The notes under the pieces were generated by a model. The model was not told the DNA's origin, made no database searches, and saw only the letters and a program-made list of their open reading frames with translations. Positions 1 through 6,660 of a DNA stretch of 8,183 nucleotides are shown here, in pieces. Origin of the DNA: Haloferacaceae archaeon (GTDB lineage Archaea; Halobacteriota; Halobacteria; Halobacteriales; Haloferacaceae). The stretch is taken from the NCBI GenBank assembly GCA_018609965.1, contig JAHENP010000324.1, forward strand, positions 1 through 8,183. The letters run 5' to 3'. A program made the translations under genes and the position numbers. Every line of letters begins with the position of its first letter. The stretch's first letter is position 1.

Positions 1-321
1 GAGTCGTTCTCCGCCGCCCGCAACGAGGACGTGCTCGCGGGCGTGTTCGACACCGACGACAACGCCCGGTATCTGGGGGAACTCGGGATCGGCATGAACC
101 GCGCGATCGACCGGTTCAGCTACAACATGTTGTTCGACGAGAAGATGGGCGACACCGTCCACATGGCCGTCGGCGCCGCGTACCCGGCGACCGTCGGCGA
201 GGAGAACGAACTCAACGAGTCTGCCGAACACGTCGACATGATCGTCGACATGAGCGAGGACTCCGTGATCGAAGTCGACGGCGAGGTCGTCCAACGCGAC
301 GGGGAGTTCGTCTTCGAGTGA
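1..321 (+). CDS. M29 family (AmpS-like) aminopeptidase, C-terminal part
   Basis: This is the last 106 codons of a gene that begins before the window, open from base 1 to the TGA at 319-321. The visible protein matches the C-terminal end of M29 metallo-aminopeptidases (thermophilic aminopeptidase/AmpS type). It has a Gly-rich ELGIGMN stretch, then NMLFDEKMGDTVHMAVG, then a closing segment with HVDMI and two short 'DG' turns (EVDGEVVQRDGEF). In this family the His of the TVH segment and the His-x-Asp of the HVDM segment are part of the metal site that removes N-terminal residues from peptides in the cytoplasm. Family members are usually about 360-410 residues, so roughly the last quarter is present. 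The protein ends normally and is followed by an 81-bp gap to the next gene. The family call is firm; the true substrate cannot be told. Confidence 0.88.
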   Translation, partial: ESFSAARNEDVLAGVFDTDDNARYLGELGIGMNRAIDRFSYNMLFDEKMGDTVHMAVGAAYPATVGEENELNESAEHVDMIVDMSEDSVIEVDGEVVQRDGEFVFE

Positions 322-372
322 AGCTGGGTCGGTGAGGGCTGGGCAGCCACCCCTGTCGCGGTCCGGGCTATC

Positions 373-379
373 ACTTTTG
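373..379 (+). promoter_or_regulatory. TATA-like element of the cobalamin-binding protein gene
   Basis: The short T-rich run ACTTTTG sits 24-30 bases before the ATG at 403, in otherwise GC-rich DNA. That spacing is what a leaderless archaeal transcript would need. No Shine-Dalgarno-like sequence precedes the ATG, which supports leaderless initiation. The element is inferred from position and composition only. Confidence 0.45.
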
Positions 380-402
380 CCGCCCGACACCCAACGTGTC
401 GT

Positions 403-1314
403 ATGACCGATCAGACCGTCGTCTCACTGTTGCCGTCGGCGACAGAGACACTCTGTGCGCTCGGGATCGAGCCCGCGGGCGTCACCCACGAGTGTGACTA
501 CCCGCCGCGGGTCACCGACGCGCCGACCGTCGTCCACTCGACGATCAACACGGACGGCGACAGTGCCGCGGTCGACGACGCGGTACAGGACGCCGACGGC
601 GGGGTGTACGAACTCGACCGCGACCGCCTCCGCGAGATCGACCCGGACGTGATCGTCACGCAGGGAATCTGTGACGTGTGTGCCGTCGACGAGACGGTCG
701 TCCGGGAGACGGTCGCGGAACTCCCGATCGACGCCGAGTTGGTCGCCACGCACCCCCACACCCTCGCGGACGTGTTCGACGACATCGAGCGACTCGGCGC
801 GGCACTGGGTCGCGAGGCACGCGCGGCCGAACTGCGCGCAGAACTGGAGGATCAGGTCGCCGCCGTCCGGGAGACGGTCGCCGCGGCCGACGACCGACCG
901 CGTGTCGCGGTGCTCGACTGGCTCGATCCGGTGATGGTCGCCGGCCACTGGGCGCCGGAGCTGGTCGAGATCGCGGGCGGCGAGCCGGTGATCGCGGAGC
1001 CGAGCGAGCGGTCGGGGCCGATCCGGTTCGACCGGCTCCGTGAAGCCGACCCCGAAGTGGTCGTCGCCGCGCCGTGTGGGTTCGCGGTTGACCGCACGTT
1101 GGCGGACGCCGACGCGCTCACCGACCGTCCGGGGTTCGACGACCTCGCGGCCGCGCCCGACCGGGTGTACGTCGTCGACGGCAACCACTACCTCAACCGC
1201 CCAGGGCCGCGGCTACTCGACACGTTGGAGTATCTCGCCGCCGTGATTCACCTCGACCTGTTTCCGGAGCCGCCCGCCGAGGCCGTTCGGCGGCTGGAAC
1301 CGGCGGTCGCCTGA
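403..1314 (+). CDS. BtuF-like cobalamin-binding protein (COG0614 type), no signal peptide
   Basis: The 303-residue product has the class III periplasmic-binding-protein fold signature of the BtuF/FhuD family. The N-terminal lobe opens with VVSLLPSATETLCALG (residues 6-21) and VTHECDYPP (27-35). A predicted connecting helix follows (about 130-162). The second lobe starts at RVAVLDWLDPVMVAGHW (167-183) and ends with VYVVDGNHYLNRPGPRLLDTLE. The family binds corrinoids for BtuCD-type transport. Here there is no signal peptide or lipobox: the protein begins directly with the first beta strand. It may therefore be a cytoplasmic corrinoid-binding relative rather than a transporter subunit, and no BtuC/BtuD gene is nearby. 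Cys31 and the GICDVC motif (Cys90, Cys93) are notable in a soluble binding protein. The ATG at 403 is supported by a TATA-like element at the right distance. The family call is strong; ligand and localisation are inferred. Confidence 0.85.
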   Translation: MTDQTVVSLLPSATETLCALGIEPAGVTHECDYPPRVTDAPTVVHSTINTDGDSAAVDDAVQDADGGVYELDRDRLREIDPDVIVTQGICDVCAVDETVVRETVAELPIDAELVATHPHTLADVFDDIERLGAALGREARAAELRAELEDQVAAVRETVAAADDRPRVAVLDWLDPVMVAGHWAPELVEIAGGEPVIAEPSERSGPIRFDRLREADPEVVVAAPCGFAVDRTLADADALTDRPGFDDLAAAPDRVYVVDGNHYLNRPGPRLLDTLEYLAAVIHLDLFPEPPAEAVRRLEPAVA

Positions 1315-1365
1315 GTCGGATAATCGACGAGACGAGCCGAATCGCGTGCTACGAGGCGCGGTCGT

Positions 1366-1731
1366 GTGGCGCGGGGCGAAACGCACTCCACAGTGCCCGA
1401 GCTACACCCGCGAGTGACGGTGACGTTCGGTGACTGGCTGAACACAGGAGAGGCGACAGCACTGCTCGCGACGCTCGCGCTGGCGACGCTGTGTACGTCC
1501 GGGTTGTTTCTCCTGTCAGTCTGGGCGGTCAGACGCCGCCGGTCGCGGCCGTACACCTTCGTCGCAGCGGCAATCGGACTCTTAGTCGTCCGGTCGGTCG
1601 TCGGTGTCGGAACCGTTCTCGGTGTCGTTCCGATGCTGACACACCACCTCGTCGGGAGTGGGACGGACCTGCTGATCGCCGTCTTCATCCTCGCGGCCGT
1701 GGTCTGTGCCGGCGACGGTGTGACAACGTGA
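1366..1731 (+). CDS. Small three-helix membrane protein upstream of nosL
   Basis: The 121-residue product has three clear hydrophobic segments, at about residues 30-53, 63-90 and 100-116. A basic loop (RRRRSRP, 56-62) separates the first two and probably faces the cytoplasm. I do not recognise a named family with certainty. The layout (helix, Arg-rich turn, helix with a Gly-rich face, helix) resembles small haloarchaeal membrane proteins of the DUF7521 type, which I recall being encoded beside ArsR-like regulators. The GTG at 1366 is the first start in the frame. GTG codons at 1414 and 1420 would also leave all three helices intact, so the N-terminus is uncertain. The gene ends 57 bp before nosL on the same strand with no obvious promoter between, so co-transcription is likely. 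That context suggests a membrane partner in copper or nos function, which is inference. Confidence 0.65.
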   Translation: MARGETHSTVPELHPRVTVTFGDWLNTGEATALLATLALATLCTSGLFLLSVWAVRRRRSRPYTFVAAAIGLLVVRSVVGVGTVLGVVPMLTHHLVGSGTDLLIAVFILAAVVCAGDGVTT

Positions 1732-1788
1732 GCATCGTTCGACTACTGCACCAGACGACACTTCCGCGGCGGAGCCGAATCGGCACAC

Positions 1789-2301
1789 ATGGAGCTGACA
1801 CGGAGAACGGTTCTCGGGGTCGCTGTCGCCGGTATCGGCACCACTGGCTGTCTCGGCGGGGAGACACCGCCGCCGGCGACCGTCGCAGACGACACGCAGT
1901 GTGCAGACTGTGGGATGGTGATCGCGACACAGCCGGGACCCGCCGGCCAGACCGTCTACGAGGGTGACTCAGAGCCGACGCAGTTCTGTTCGACTGTCTG
2001 CGCCTACCGACACCGGTTCGACCACTCCGGTGGAGTGACAGTCACGTACCTCACCGACTACAGTACGGTCGACTACCGAGTACAGTCGTCTCCCCCGGTG
2101 GTCTCGGCCCACCTCGACACTGCAGCGTTCACCGAGGAGGATGCGCTCAAGCTCGTCGTCGGAAGCAGTCTCGAAGGTGCAATGGGACCGGCGTTGGTGC
2201 CGTTCTCGGAGTCGAGTGACGCGGCGTCCGTCACAAACGAGTACGGCGGAGAGGTGATCGACGCCGGCGAGGTGACGGAGACGATGGTCGCCGAACGGTA
2301 G
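1789..2301 (+). CDS. nosL: NosL-family copper-binding Tat lipoprotein
   Basis: The 170-residue product is a NosL-type accessory protein for nitrous oxide reductase; NosL delivers Cu(I) to the apo-enzyme outside the cytoplasm. The N-terminus has a twin-arginine signal (TRRTVLG, Arg5-Arg6), a hydrophobic run and the lipobox TTGC. Processing would leave lipidated Cys21, as is usual for haloarchaeal Tat lipoproteins. The mature part has CADCGM (Cys38, Cys41, Met43) and FCSTVC (Cys67, Cys71), plausible thiol and thioether metal ligands. It then has the family landmarks VTYLTDY (84-91) and VVGSSLEGAMGPALVPFSE (123-141). Length is normal for the family. The ATG at 1789 is fixed by the signal peptide. 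The gene follows a small membrane-protein gene and converges, across a regulator, on nosDFY. Only the missing nosZ leaves the target open; a general copper-handling role is the alternative. Confidence 0.88.
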   Translation: MELTRRTVLGVAVAGIGTTGCLGGETPPPATVADDTQCADCGMVIATQPGPAGQTVYEGDSEPTQFCSTVCAYRHRFDHSGGVTVTYLTDYSTVDYRVQSSPPVVSAHLDTAAFTEEDALKLVVGSSLEGAMGPALVPFSESSDAASVTNEYGGEVIDAGEVTETMVAER

Positions 2302-2324
2302 TCGCCGTCTCTGAGCGACGGTCT

Positions 2325-2343
2325 GTTCTCAGTTTCTGGGAAC
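2325..2343. promoter_or_regulatory. Imperfect palindrome, candidate operator of the downstream regulator
   Basis: GTTCTCAG and CTGGGAAC form 8-base inverted arms with one mismatch around a TTT centre. The site lies 24 bp after the nosL stop and 42-60 bp before the regulator start, outside coding DNA. Two-fold symmetry upstream of a winged-helix regulator gene suggests an autoregulatory binding site. It could also be a weak RNA hairpin at the end of the nosL transcript; no T-run follows. Confidence 0.35.
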
Positions 2344-2349
2344 GTACAC

Positions 2350-2363
2350 GCCGGACTTCCGGC
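2350..2363. promoter_or_regulatory. Second palindrome overlapping the expected promoter of the regulator
   Basis: GCCGGA and TCCGGC are perfect 6-base inverted arms with a 2-base centre. The site lies 22-35 bp before the GTG at 2385, where a TATA element would be expected for a leaderless transcript, and no clear TATA is visible. A regulator bound here would block TBP/TFB. GC-rich palindromes of this size are not rare in such a genome, so confidence is modest. Confidence 0.3.
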
Positions 2364-2384
2364 CAGGCAACGGACAACCGCAGT

Positions 2385-2906
2385 GTGAGCGACGTTCGTG
2401 CTCGGGTGTACGACTGTGTGCGTTCCGATCCAGGGGTTCACTTCAACAAACTCGAACGGACACTGGGGTTGGCGACCGGGCAGGTGCAGTACCACCTCCG
2501 GCGGCTCACGCGGGCCGGCCGCGTGACGGCGCAGGCGATCGGCGACCGCACGCACTACTTCGAGGCCGGGCGGTACGACGACTGGGAGCGTCGGACGTTG
2601 GCGTTGGCTCACCGCGAGACGGCTCGTGAGCTGCTCGTCACGCTGTCGAAATCGGGGCAGGCACGGGCGACGACGCTGGCCGACGAACTGGGAGTCGTTC
2701 GAAGTACCGTCGCCTGGCACGTCTCTCGGCTGACGGAGGCCGGTGTGGTCGAGAAGTCCTACGACGACAGCGGGCGTGTCGAACTGGCGCTGTCGCGCCC
2801 GGACGCGACGCGGCGACTGCTCGCGACGGTCGAGCCCTCGGTGTCTGCTCGGCTGCTCGACCGGTTCATCCGGCTCGTCGACGGCGGTGTGTACGACCGG
2901 GAGTAG
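2385..2906 (+). CDS. Regulator with two winged helix-turn-helix domains
   Basis: The 173-residue product contains two winged-helix modules in tandem. The first (about residues 5-60) has the recognition region GLATGQVQYHLRRLTRAG followed by a wing (GRVTAQAIGDRTHYFE). The second (about 72-137) has GVVRSTVAWHVSRLTEAGVV and a wing ending RVELALS. The tail (138-173) may help dimerise. The two-module ArsR/MarR-like layout is common in haloarchaeal regulators, some encoded by nos gene clusters. No cysteine pair or metal-binding His cluster stands out; Cys11 is the only cysteine, so direct copper sensing by the usual ArsR sites looks unlikely. The GTG at 2385 is chosen because the first helix begins right after it. 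The gene sits 83 bp after nosL and ends 48 bp from the convergent nosY. Control of the flanking nos operons is a reasonable inference, and two upstream palindromes could mediate autoregulation. Confidence 0.8.
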   Translation: MSDVRARVYDCVRSDPGVHFNKLERTLGLATGQVQYHLRRLTRAGRVTAQAIGDRTHYFEAGRYDDWERRTLALAHRETARELLVTLSKSGQARATTLADELGVVRSTVAWHVSRLTEAGVVEKSYDDSGRVELALSRPDATRRLLATVEPSVSARLLDRFIRLVDGGVYDRE

Positions 2907-2954
2907 CGACATCGGCCCAGGCGAGACGGTCACCGAGCGATCAGAGCCGAGCGA

Positions 2955-3791
2955 CTACCGTCGCGAGACGGCGACAGTTGCCACGAGCAGGCTGAACAGG
3001 GTCCACCCGACCAGTCCGGCGACCGCAGGACCGACCGCGACAGCGCCAGGTGACCGCTCGACTGCGACGGCGACGACCGTCTCGAAGACGAGCCCACGGT
3101 ACGCGCTCGTCGGCGACGCTGCGAGCACACTCGACAGTGTGTCGGAGCCGACGACACCCGCGTTGACGGCCGCGAGCAGTCCTAAATCGCCGCCGGCGAC
3201 GACGGCAACCAGCCCGAGGAGTCCGGCGACGAGCGCCCGCCGGCGTGACCCCGATACAGCAGAGGCTGCGAGTGCGACCGCCAACGCCGCTGCAGCCAAC
3301 AACGCGGTGCTGCCGAGGAAACGTCCGTACAGTGCCGGGCTATCGACCCCGCCGTGAGTCGCGAAGACGGGTGACGCCGGGCCTGCAGACGCCGCGACGT
3401 AGCCGCCAACCAGTATCAACGGGATCGAGACGGTAGCCAACACCGCAGCGAGTCGGCCGAGATACACACCCAACACGTACGCAGACGACGGGACGGGGTA
3501 CGTTTCGAGCACGGTGAGTGTCCCCCGACGGTCGTCGTCTGCGATCACGCGGTAACCGACCGCGAATGCGACCGCCGGCACCAACACCTCTGTCGGCACG
3601 AGCAAGTCGACGACAGTCGGAACGTAGCCAGTGTCGACGCCGCTCCCGGCGGCGGCGACGCTCGCGACAACCACACCGACGCCGGCCGTCAGCAGCCAGT
3701 AGGTCCGGCTGCGGACGACTGCGATCAGTTCACGCTCTCCGACTGCGCGGGTCGCCGCGAGGGCGGGTCGGAGAGCGGCAAAGCGGGTCAC
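2955..3791 (-). CDS. nosY: NosY-type ABC transporter permease
   Basis: The 278-residue product is an ABC-2 type permease with six predicted membrane spans at about residues 31-49, 59-82, 110-137, 155-180, 185-208 and 252-275. The segment VIADDDRRGTLTVLETYPVP (82-101) is the typical ABC-2/NosY coupling region ('E/D..RGTL..L...P'). NosY forms the membrane part of the NosDFY complex that, powered by NosF, supports copper-site assembly on nitrous oxide reductase. The GTG start at 3791 overlaps the nosF stop in a GTGA, showing tight translational coupling. It is the last gene of the operon and converges on the winged-helix regulator with 48 bp between stops; no strong terminator is visible there. 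Gene context makes NosY the best reading; the sequence alone says ABC-2 permease. Confidence 0.85.
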   Translation of the reverse strand: MTRFAALRPALAATRAVGERELIAVVRSRTYWLLTAGVGVVVASVAAAGSGVDTGYVPTVVDLLVPTEVLVPAVAFAVGYRVIADDDRRGTLTVLETYPVPSSAYVLGVYLGRLAAVLATVSIPLILVGGYVAASAGPASPVFATHGGVDSPALYGRFLGSTALLAAAALAVALAASAVSGSRRRALVAGLLGLVAVVAGGDLGLLAAVNAGVVGSDTLSSVLAASPTSAYRGLVFETVVAVAVERSPGAVAVGPAVAGLVGWTLFSLLVATVAVSRR

Positions 3792-4552
3792 TGGTCGGCC
3801 TCCCGTGTGGTGTCGGTGCCAGTGATCGAGGCCTGTGCGGTCGTGTCCTCGTCAGCCGGTGTAGTCGTGATCCCATCAACATGGTCAACGACCGTCTCGA
3901 CGAGTGGACCGCCCCACGAGGCACGTAACCCCGCAGGGCTGTCGTGCGCCACCAGTTCACCGCCGTCCAACACAGCGACGCAGTCTGCCGTCCGTTCGAC
4001 GAGCGCGAGGTCGTGTGAGGAGATTACCACCGTCCGGCCGTCGGCCGCGAGCCGTTCCACAACGTCGAACACGCGGGCCGTCGCCTCCGGATCGAGACCA
4101 CTCCCGGGTTCGTCGAGGACGACAACCGGTGGGGAGCCAGCCAGCGACTGTGCGACGCCGACCAGTCGTGTCATTCCTCCGGAAAGCGCCTCGATACGGC
4201 GGTCGGCGGCCGCCGACAGCCCAACACGCTCTACCAGCCGGTCCGGGTCGTCGTCGACGAGACGGGCGTAGAAGCCGAGTGTCTCTGCGACGGTGAACCC
4301 CGGGCGAAACGACGGGCGCTGCGGGAGGTAGCCGACCTCGCGTGTCGCTGCCGGGCCGTGGTACGCCACTGTCCCGGCCGTCGGCTCGTCTAATCCGGCC
4401 AACAGGCGCAACAGGGTCGTCTTGCCGGAGCCGTTTGGCCCGACTAATGCCGTCACCGCGGCCGCCGGAACGTCGAGATTGACAGCCGTCAGTGCCGCCA
4501 CGTCCCCGAACGTCCGGTTGACCTCGTCGGCGTGGAGGCGTGTGTCTGTCAT
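3788..4552 (-). CDS. nosF: NosF-type ABC transporter ATPase
   Basis: From the ATG at 4552 the product has 254 residues and a complete ABC ATPase core. It has Walker A GPNGSGKT (38-45), Q-loop Gln78 in YLPQRP, signature LSGGM (123-127), Walker B VVVLDEP (143-149), D-loop SGLDPE (151-156) and switch His180 in ISSHD. It should couple ATP hydrolysis in the cytoplasm to NosY and through it to NosD. An upstream in-frame start at 4576 exists, but the ATG at 4552 overlaps the nosD TGA in a classic ATGA. The ABC domain also begins directly after this ATG, so this start is preferred. After the ABC core (about residue 205) there is a C-terminal tail whose last 30 residues are rich in Thr and Asp (TTTPADEDTTAQ), probably disordered. 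The fourth signature position is regular (LSGGM rather than LSGGQ), as in many NosF/CcmA-like proteins. Confidence 0.9.
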   Translation of the reverse strand: MTDTRLHADEVNRTFGDVAALTAVNLDVPAAAVTALVGPNGSGKTTLLRLLAGLDEPTAGTVAYHGPAATREVGYLPQRPSFRPGFTVAETLGFYARLVDDDPDRLVERVGLSAAADRRIEALSGGMTRLVGVAQSLAGSPPVVVLDEPGSGLDPEATARVFDVVERLAADGRTVVISSHDLALVERTADCVAVLDGGELVAHDSPAGLRASWGGPLVETVVDHVDGITTTPADEDTTAQASITGTDTTREADQ

Positions 4553-6558
4553 CGGGCCGCCTCCGTATCGAACCACGCTGGACCGGCGGCCGTGGTTCCG
4601 TTGCGTGCCCGGGCGAGCCGTGTCGGGTTCGCCGGCTCGGCCAACGGTGCGGTGTCGATCACGCCGGCGCTCCGGAGTCCGGGCGCACTCCCGCGGAACC
4701 CACGGAGCGCGGTGACAACTGGACTTGCTCGGAGTGTCGCTGCAGCATCGGTGTGGTGGAGCTGTCGGTCAAGCGGTGCCGTCGGAGCGTACGGTCGCGA
4801 ACGGGTACCGTCCGGACGTTCTTTGCCGGTCGCGCCCTGCCAGTAGTTGCCGTCGAACACGCGGAGCACGCTCGACGAGGCGCTCGCGTGGCGGTCGTTG
4901 CCAGCAAAGTCGTTGGCGGCGACCGTGCTGGAGGGGACGAGACTGGTCGCGCTCACGCCGACCTCGTTGTCGACGAGGACGTTGTGTTCGTACACTGACT
5001 GTGTCGCGGCCGTCGACAGCCCGTCGTCCGTGTCGACGATCACGTTCCGGGCGACGTACGTCCGGCTCCCCGCGGTGAGAACGCCCGCTCGGGAGCGGCG
5101 TACGTCGTTGCCGACGATGGCGTTGCCGGACGGGGAAGTCATGACAACGACGCCGGCGAGGTCCTGCTCGCGGGCGACGTTGTCTGCGACGAGTGTGTCG
5201 GAACTGTACATCAAGTGTGTGCCGAACCGCCCTCGCTCGAACCGGTTGTTCCGGACCACACTCCCGTCGGCACGGTGGAGATAGACGCCGTCACGCCCGT
5301 CGCGAAACAGGCTCTGTTGGACCACCACTGTCGACCGGAGTGCAGCGACGCCCATGAACCCGTCCTGCCAGCCGTCGGCCCCCTGGACGCGGACCCCGTC
5401 GACGACCGCGTCGCCGCCGCGCACGAGCAGGCCACTGGCGTTTGTCACGACCGAGACGTTCCGGACGTACAGCCCGGAGGCGTTCGGTGTCGCCGTCACG
5501 CCGGCGTCGCCGGAGCCGTAGGCGGCGAGAACGCGCGCGTCCCACGAACCGTTCGCGTCGGCCAACTCGTCGCGCGGCGGAACGGTCTCGTTGCCCACGC
5601 CAGTGAGACGGACGCCAGCGACGGTGACGTTCGGCGCATCGACGCGGAGCACTGACCCGTTTCCGCCGCCGTCGATCACAACGGGCGCCGACTGGGCGTC
5701 ACCGCCGACGGTCGGGTCGGGCGGGCTAACTGTGTCGCCGTCGTGAGCACCGGCCGTGTCGCTGCTGGAAGCACGGATCGTGAGCGGTTTTGTCACGTTC
5801 ACGCCACCTCGGTAGCGGCCGGGCGGCACTACGACGGTCGTGTTCGGCGGCGCGTCGGTGACCGCCTCGGCGAGTGTTGCGGCGTCACGGCCAACGACGA
5901 CGGACACCTCGCGGTCGAGGTGGGCACGGGCGGCAGTCACGCGCTGGTCGGCGCGGCGGTGGCGGTCGGTGACAGCGGACTCGGAGACGGCGACGGTCGT
6001 GGCGGCGAACTCGCGTTCGTCGAGTGTTTCCCAGCCGACCACCCGACCGCCGCAGTCGTCGGCGAACGCGGCAGCAGCCCCCTGATCACCAAATGGGACG
6101 ATCAACGACTCTCCGGTGGGTGTCTGCGCCCCGCTGTCGACCACGTACACCGCGTCGCCGGCTGCGATCCACGCTGGTGTCGTCTCCGTCACGAGACTCC
6201 CGTCTCGACAGGCCGGAGCGGCTCCAGCGTAGTCGGAGACGTACACCGCGAGCGGGTAGCCGAACCGGTCTCGACGGTCTGGGGCGTCGAGCGCCGCCAC
6301 TGCCTGTGACACGCCGACGTAGCCGAGGACGTACTCGTACTGCGAGTAGAACACCTGCACACGCGGGAGCGTCTCACCACGCTCGGCTGCTGCCTGCTGT
6401 GTGGCACCGGTGTAGCCGCGTTGGATCACCTCGCCGTCTGTGACGGGCTCGGGAGCTGCCTCGCCGACCGGGACGAGAAACGAGCCGACGACGGCGACGA
6501 GGAACACCACTACTACTCCAGTGACGGCGGCCACGAGACGGCGGTCGATGGGTTCCAC
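4549..6558 (-). CDS. nosD: NosD copper-assembly protein with an N-terminal NosL-like segment
   Basis: From the GTG at 6558 the product has 669 residues. It has a membrane anchor or signal at 8-33 (VAAVTGVVVVFLVAVVG), a NosL-like segment at about 66-180, and a right-handed parallel beta-helix from about 217 to 575 (NosD/CASH repeats such as DGVYLHRADGSVVRNNRF and GVVVMTSPSGNAIVGND). The NosD tail has FDGNYWQG (568-575) and PLDRQL. NosD is the extracytoplasmic partner of NosFY in assembling the CuZ site of nitrous oxide reductase. The NosL-like part shows VYVSDYAG (105-112), AVYVVDSGAQTPTGESLIVPFGD (136-158) and FADDCGGRVV, but lacks the Cys-rich entry motif of true NosL. The reading frame extends to a GTG at 6642. 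I prefer 6558 because the anchor follows at once, a TATA-like CTTTT lies 23-27 bp upstream, and the extra 28 codons look non-coding in composition. It overlaps nosF by an ATGA. Confidence 0.87.
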   Translation of the reverse strand: MEPIDRRLVAAVTGVVVVFLVAVVGSFLVPVGEAAPEPVTDGEVIQRGYTGATQQAAAERGETLPRVQVFYSQYEYVLGYVGVSQAVAALDAPDRRDRFGYPLAVYVSDYAGAAPACRDGSLVTETTPAWIAAGDAVYVVDSGAQTPTGESLIVPFGDQGAAAAFADDCGGRVVGWETLDEREFAATTVAVSESAVTDRHRRADQRVTAARAHLDREVSVVVGRDAATLAEAVTDAPPNTTVVVPPGRYRGGVNVTKPLTIRASSSDTAGAHDGDTVSPPDPTVGGDAQSAPVVIDGGGNGSVLRVDAPNVTVAGVRLTGVGNETVPPRDELADANGSWDARVLAAYGSGDAGVTATPNASGLYVRNVSVVTNASGLLVRGGDAVVDGVRVQGADGWQDGFMGVAALRSTVVVQQSLFRDGRDGVYLHRADGSVVRNNRFERGRFGTHLMYSSDTLVADNVAREQDLAGVVVMTSPSGNAIVGNDVRRSRAGVLTAGSRTYVARNVIVDTDDGLSTAATQSVYEHNVLVDNEVGVSATSLVPSSTVAANDFAGNDRHASASSSVLRVFDGNYWQGATGKERPDGTRSRPYAPTAPLDRQLHHTDAAATLRASPVVTALRGFRGSAPGLRSAGVIDTAPLAEPANPTRLARARNGTTAAGPAWFDTEAAR

Positions 6559-6580
6559 ACGAGCCGTTGGCGACCGAGAG

Positions 6581-6586
6581 AAAAGT
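6581..6586 (-). promoter_or_regulatory. TATA-like element of nosDFY
   Basis: Read on the minus strand, the T-rich CTTTTC lies 23-28 bases before the GTG at 6558. This is the expected distance for a leaderless archaeal start, and it supports placing the NosD start at 6558 rather than 6642. If 6642 were the true start, this element would lie inside the gene. Confidence 0.4.
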
Positions 6587-6598
6587 TGCGTGTGGTTC

Positions 6599-6612
6599 GA
6601 CTCTCGAAAGTC
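6599..6612. promoter_or_regulatory. Near-palindrome just upstream of the nosD promoter
   Basis: GACTCTCGAAAGTC is symmetric at 6 of 7 base pairs and lies about 13 bp upstream of the TATA-like element of nosD. That position suits an activator or co-regulator in archaea. It does not resemble the palindromes ahead of the winged-helix gene, so a shared regulator is not supported. Confidence 0.25.
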
Positions 6613-6660
6613 GTCGGAACCCGTGACGACTCGGCTATCCACTGCGTTGTCTGCCGTGGG

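Noticed and set aside
424..1188. 254-codon open frame on the minus strand opposite the cobalamin-binding gene
   Set aside because: Long antisense frames are common in GC-rich haloarchaeal genes. It is Arg/Asp/Val-rich with no domain and lies fully inside a gene with a clear family match.
2073..2933. 286-codon minus-strand frame opposite nosL and the regulator
   Set aside because: It overlaps two genes with clear domains and its translation has no recognisable fold.
2907..2954. Bidirectional terminator between the regulator and nosY
   Set aside because: The 48-bp gap has no clear hairpin followed by a T-run on either strand.
2743..3357. 204-codon plus-strand open frame across the regulator end and nosY
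   Set aside because: It is low-complexity in Ser/Thr/Ala/Arg, spans the convergent ends of two real genes and matches no family.
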